Shown piece after piece: positions 4,426 through 5,488 of a DNA stretch of 5,488 bases; within the stretch, counting starts at the first letter, position 1; every line of letters begins with the position of its first letter. The notes beneath the pieces were generated by a model. The model ran no database searches, had not been told where the DNA came from, and worked only from the letters and a program-made list of their open reading frames with translations. This stretch comes from Candidatus Cardinium hertigii (GTDB lineage Bacteria > Bacteroidota > Bacteroidia > Cytophagales_A > Amoebophilaceae): contig NZ_RARA01000027.1 in the NCBI RefSeq assembly GCF_003788695.1, positions 235,844-241,331 on the forward strand, given 5' to 3'. The position numbers and the translations under genes are program-made.

Positions 4426-5397
4426 TCACTGCTTAAGTGTACGAATAAAAGAGATATCAAGCCCAGTAATATGCGCAATAAGGGTAGCATCCATATTATT
4501 AGCTAACATCTTTTTTGCTATTTCAAGATTTCTTTTAGTTTTACCCTTTTCCATACCTTCCTCTATACCTTTCTCTATACCTTTCTCTATACCTTTCTCC
4601 ATACCTTGTATGATTCCTTGTTGCATCCCTTCATCAATATATTTTTGTGCAATGGTTCGCATAATCGTAACGGTTTCTTCTTTAGATAAATGACTAGCAA
4701 TGATCCGTTCTAATTCTTGTTGTTGCCCTTCTGGTAACTTCGTATCAGTATACCATAACAACGTCTTTATACAAAGATAATTTTTTTCTTTATCTACTAA
4801 AACGGCATATGGGCATTTTGACAAAAGTTCTGCCCATACTTTTAATAAATCCCGTTTATGAATGTATTTGAGCATATATTCAAACATACCCAACTGTTTT
4901 TTCTTTAGGATCTCATCCTCTGGCATGCTTTGTAAATCAATCAGCTGATAATCTTCTGTCATGAGTTTTTTAGCGTGTTCAGGATGGCTAAACAATTGCC
5001 ATAAATTTCTGGGTGCATTATATGTTTTAGTGCCATGATAGATTAAAAGAGGACAGATTAAGGGTAAACCATCTTTTTTTTGCTTATGCCGTTCGCATAA
5101 TAAAAGTATGTACTTCCATAATCGCAAAGCTATCCAATGGTCTGGTGTAGCTTGCGCCTCAATTAATACATAAACAAATGCAGTATCCTGATTTTTGGTT
5201 TGCACAGAAAATACAAGATCACTTAATTTTCTCCTTAGATCCTCTTCTACAAAAGATTCTTTTTCTATAGTAATTTTTGTTAAATCTACTATAGCTTTAA
5301 AATCAGCTGGTAAATAGTATTCTAAAAACTCCTGTGCAGCTACTGGGTTGGTTAAAATTTTTTTGATTAACGCATCATGTTTTAGGTTACTGGTCAT
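4426..5397 (-). CDS. Rpn-family recombination-promoting nuclease / putative transposase (copy 2)
   Basis: The gene encodes 323 residues, intact, with the start at 5395-5397 in the same context as copy 1. It keeps all core residues seen in copy 1: HDALIKKIL at 7-15, Asp60 in SDLVF, and Glu80/Gln82 in IEAQ, consistent with a PD-(D/E)XK nuclease of the Rpn/transposase_31 family. The repeat tract is shorter (residues 257-284, seven units: GMQQ, GIIQ, GMEK, GIEK, GIEK, GIEE, GMEK). The C-terminal AKKMLANNMDATLIAHITGL segment is unchanged. It ends LKQ, without the PL of copy 1, because the sequence diverges at the stop codon. Retention of the frame and of the catalytic pattern in both copies, with mostly silent changes, suggests the protein is or was recently under selection. 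A 92-bp MITE lies 38 bp downstream, probably without effect on coding. Confidence 0.9.
   Translation of the reverse strand: MTSNLKHDALIKKILTNPVAAQEFLEYYLPADFKAIVDLTKITIEKESFVEEDLRRKLSDLVFSVQTKNQDTAFVYVLIEAQATPDHWIALRLWKYILLLCERHKQKKDGLPLICPLLIYHGTKTYNAPRNLWQLFSHPEHAKKLMTEDYQLIDLQSMPEDEILKKKQLGMFEYMLKYIHKRDLLKVWAELLSKCPYAVLVDKEKNYLCIKTLLWYTDTKLPEGQQQELERIIASHLSKEETVTIMRTIAQKYIDEGMQQGIIQGMEKGIEKGIEKGIEEGMEKGKTKRNLEIAKKMLANNMDATLIAHITGLDISFIRTLKQ
4546..4629 (-). repeat. 12-bp in-frame minisatellite in Rpn copy 2 (7 units)
   Basis: Seven 12-bp units code GM/GI-x-x at residues 257-284. The outer units (GMQQ, GIIQ at one end, GMEK before GKTK at the other) match those of copy 1. The missing six units are therefore internal, as expected from slippage or unequal exchange. 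Confidence 0.92.
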
Positions 5398-5488
5398 AGC
5401 GGCTTACTATATTGAAGCATGATAGTGTCGGAATATATAAATTTGGTTGCTGCTACTAAAATATAAAAAGTAATTGCTGATGTTTTTC

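Larger units (their letters stand above)
4426..5488. repeat. Long direct repeat, copy B (continues past the right edge)
   Basis: This is the second copy of the unit at 406-1550, in the same orientation. The 91 bp upstream of the gene (5398-5488) match 1456-1550 with several substitutions and a net 4-bp length difference. They still match at the last base of the window, so the repeat is longer than seen. Confidence 0.9.

Noticed and set aside
4361..4693. Plus-strand ORF of 110 codons starting inside the MITE, with AGGAGG upstream
   Set aside because: Most of it is the antisense of the Rpn copy 2 repeat and C-terminal part, and the start lies in the MITE end. The Shine-Dalgarno-like match is probably a transposase leftover or chance.

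Overview
This AT-rich window reads like the accessory genome of an intracellular or host-associated bacterium. The most likely source is an Amoebophilus/Cardinium-type Bacteroidota symbiont. The reasons are low GC, weak or absent Shine-Dalgarno signals before the main genes, many insertion-sequence traces, duplicated Rpn/PD-(D/E)XK 'transposase_31' genes, and a lineage-specific lipoprotein. This taxonomic call is an inference; other AT-rich symbionts such as Rickettsiales are possible.

Layout, left to right. Positions 1-382 are the end of an IS4-family insertion sequence whose transposase (minus strand, 80 N-terminal residues visible) runs off the left edge. Its terminal repeat at 364-382 abuts a presumed target duplication. 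Positions 406-1455 (minus) hold an intact Rpn-family nuclease/transposase-like gene with a 13-unit, 12-bp minisatellite in its 3' part. Positions 1456-1995 are non-coding and carry a strong hairpin at 1827-1860. Positions 1996-3627 (plus) encode a 543-residue lipoprotein with about ten copies of an LLTxxNFxxLL-type helical motif; I cannot name a function. Positions 3628-4285 are non-coding and contain a GC-rich structured patch with a perfect 30-bp palindrome. Positions 4296-4387 are a 92-bp MITE with perfect 19-bp inverted ends and a perfect 10-bp target duplication, an internally deleted relative of the IS at the left edge. Positions 4426-5397 (minus) hold a second Rpn gene, about 97% identical to the first outside the minisatellite but with only 7 repeat units. 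Its upstream flank matches that of copy 1 up to the right edge.

The overall picture is a roughly 1.1-kb direct duplication of an Rpn unit bracketing a lipoprotein gene. Both Rpn copies were hit by related IS4-type elements at the same short sequence just past the stop codon, but in opposite orientations. There is no evident operon. The two Rpn genes and the lipoprotein gene lie on opposite strands and are separated by long gaps. I see no CRISPR array, tRNA or rRNA.
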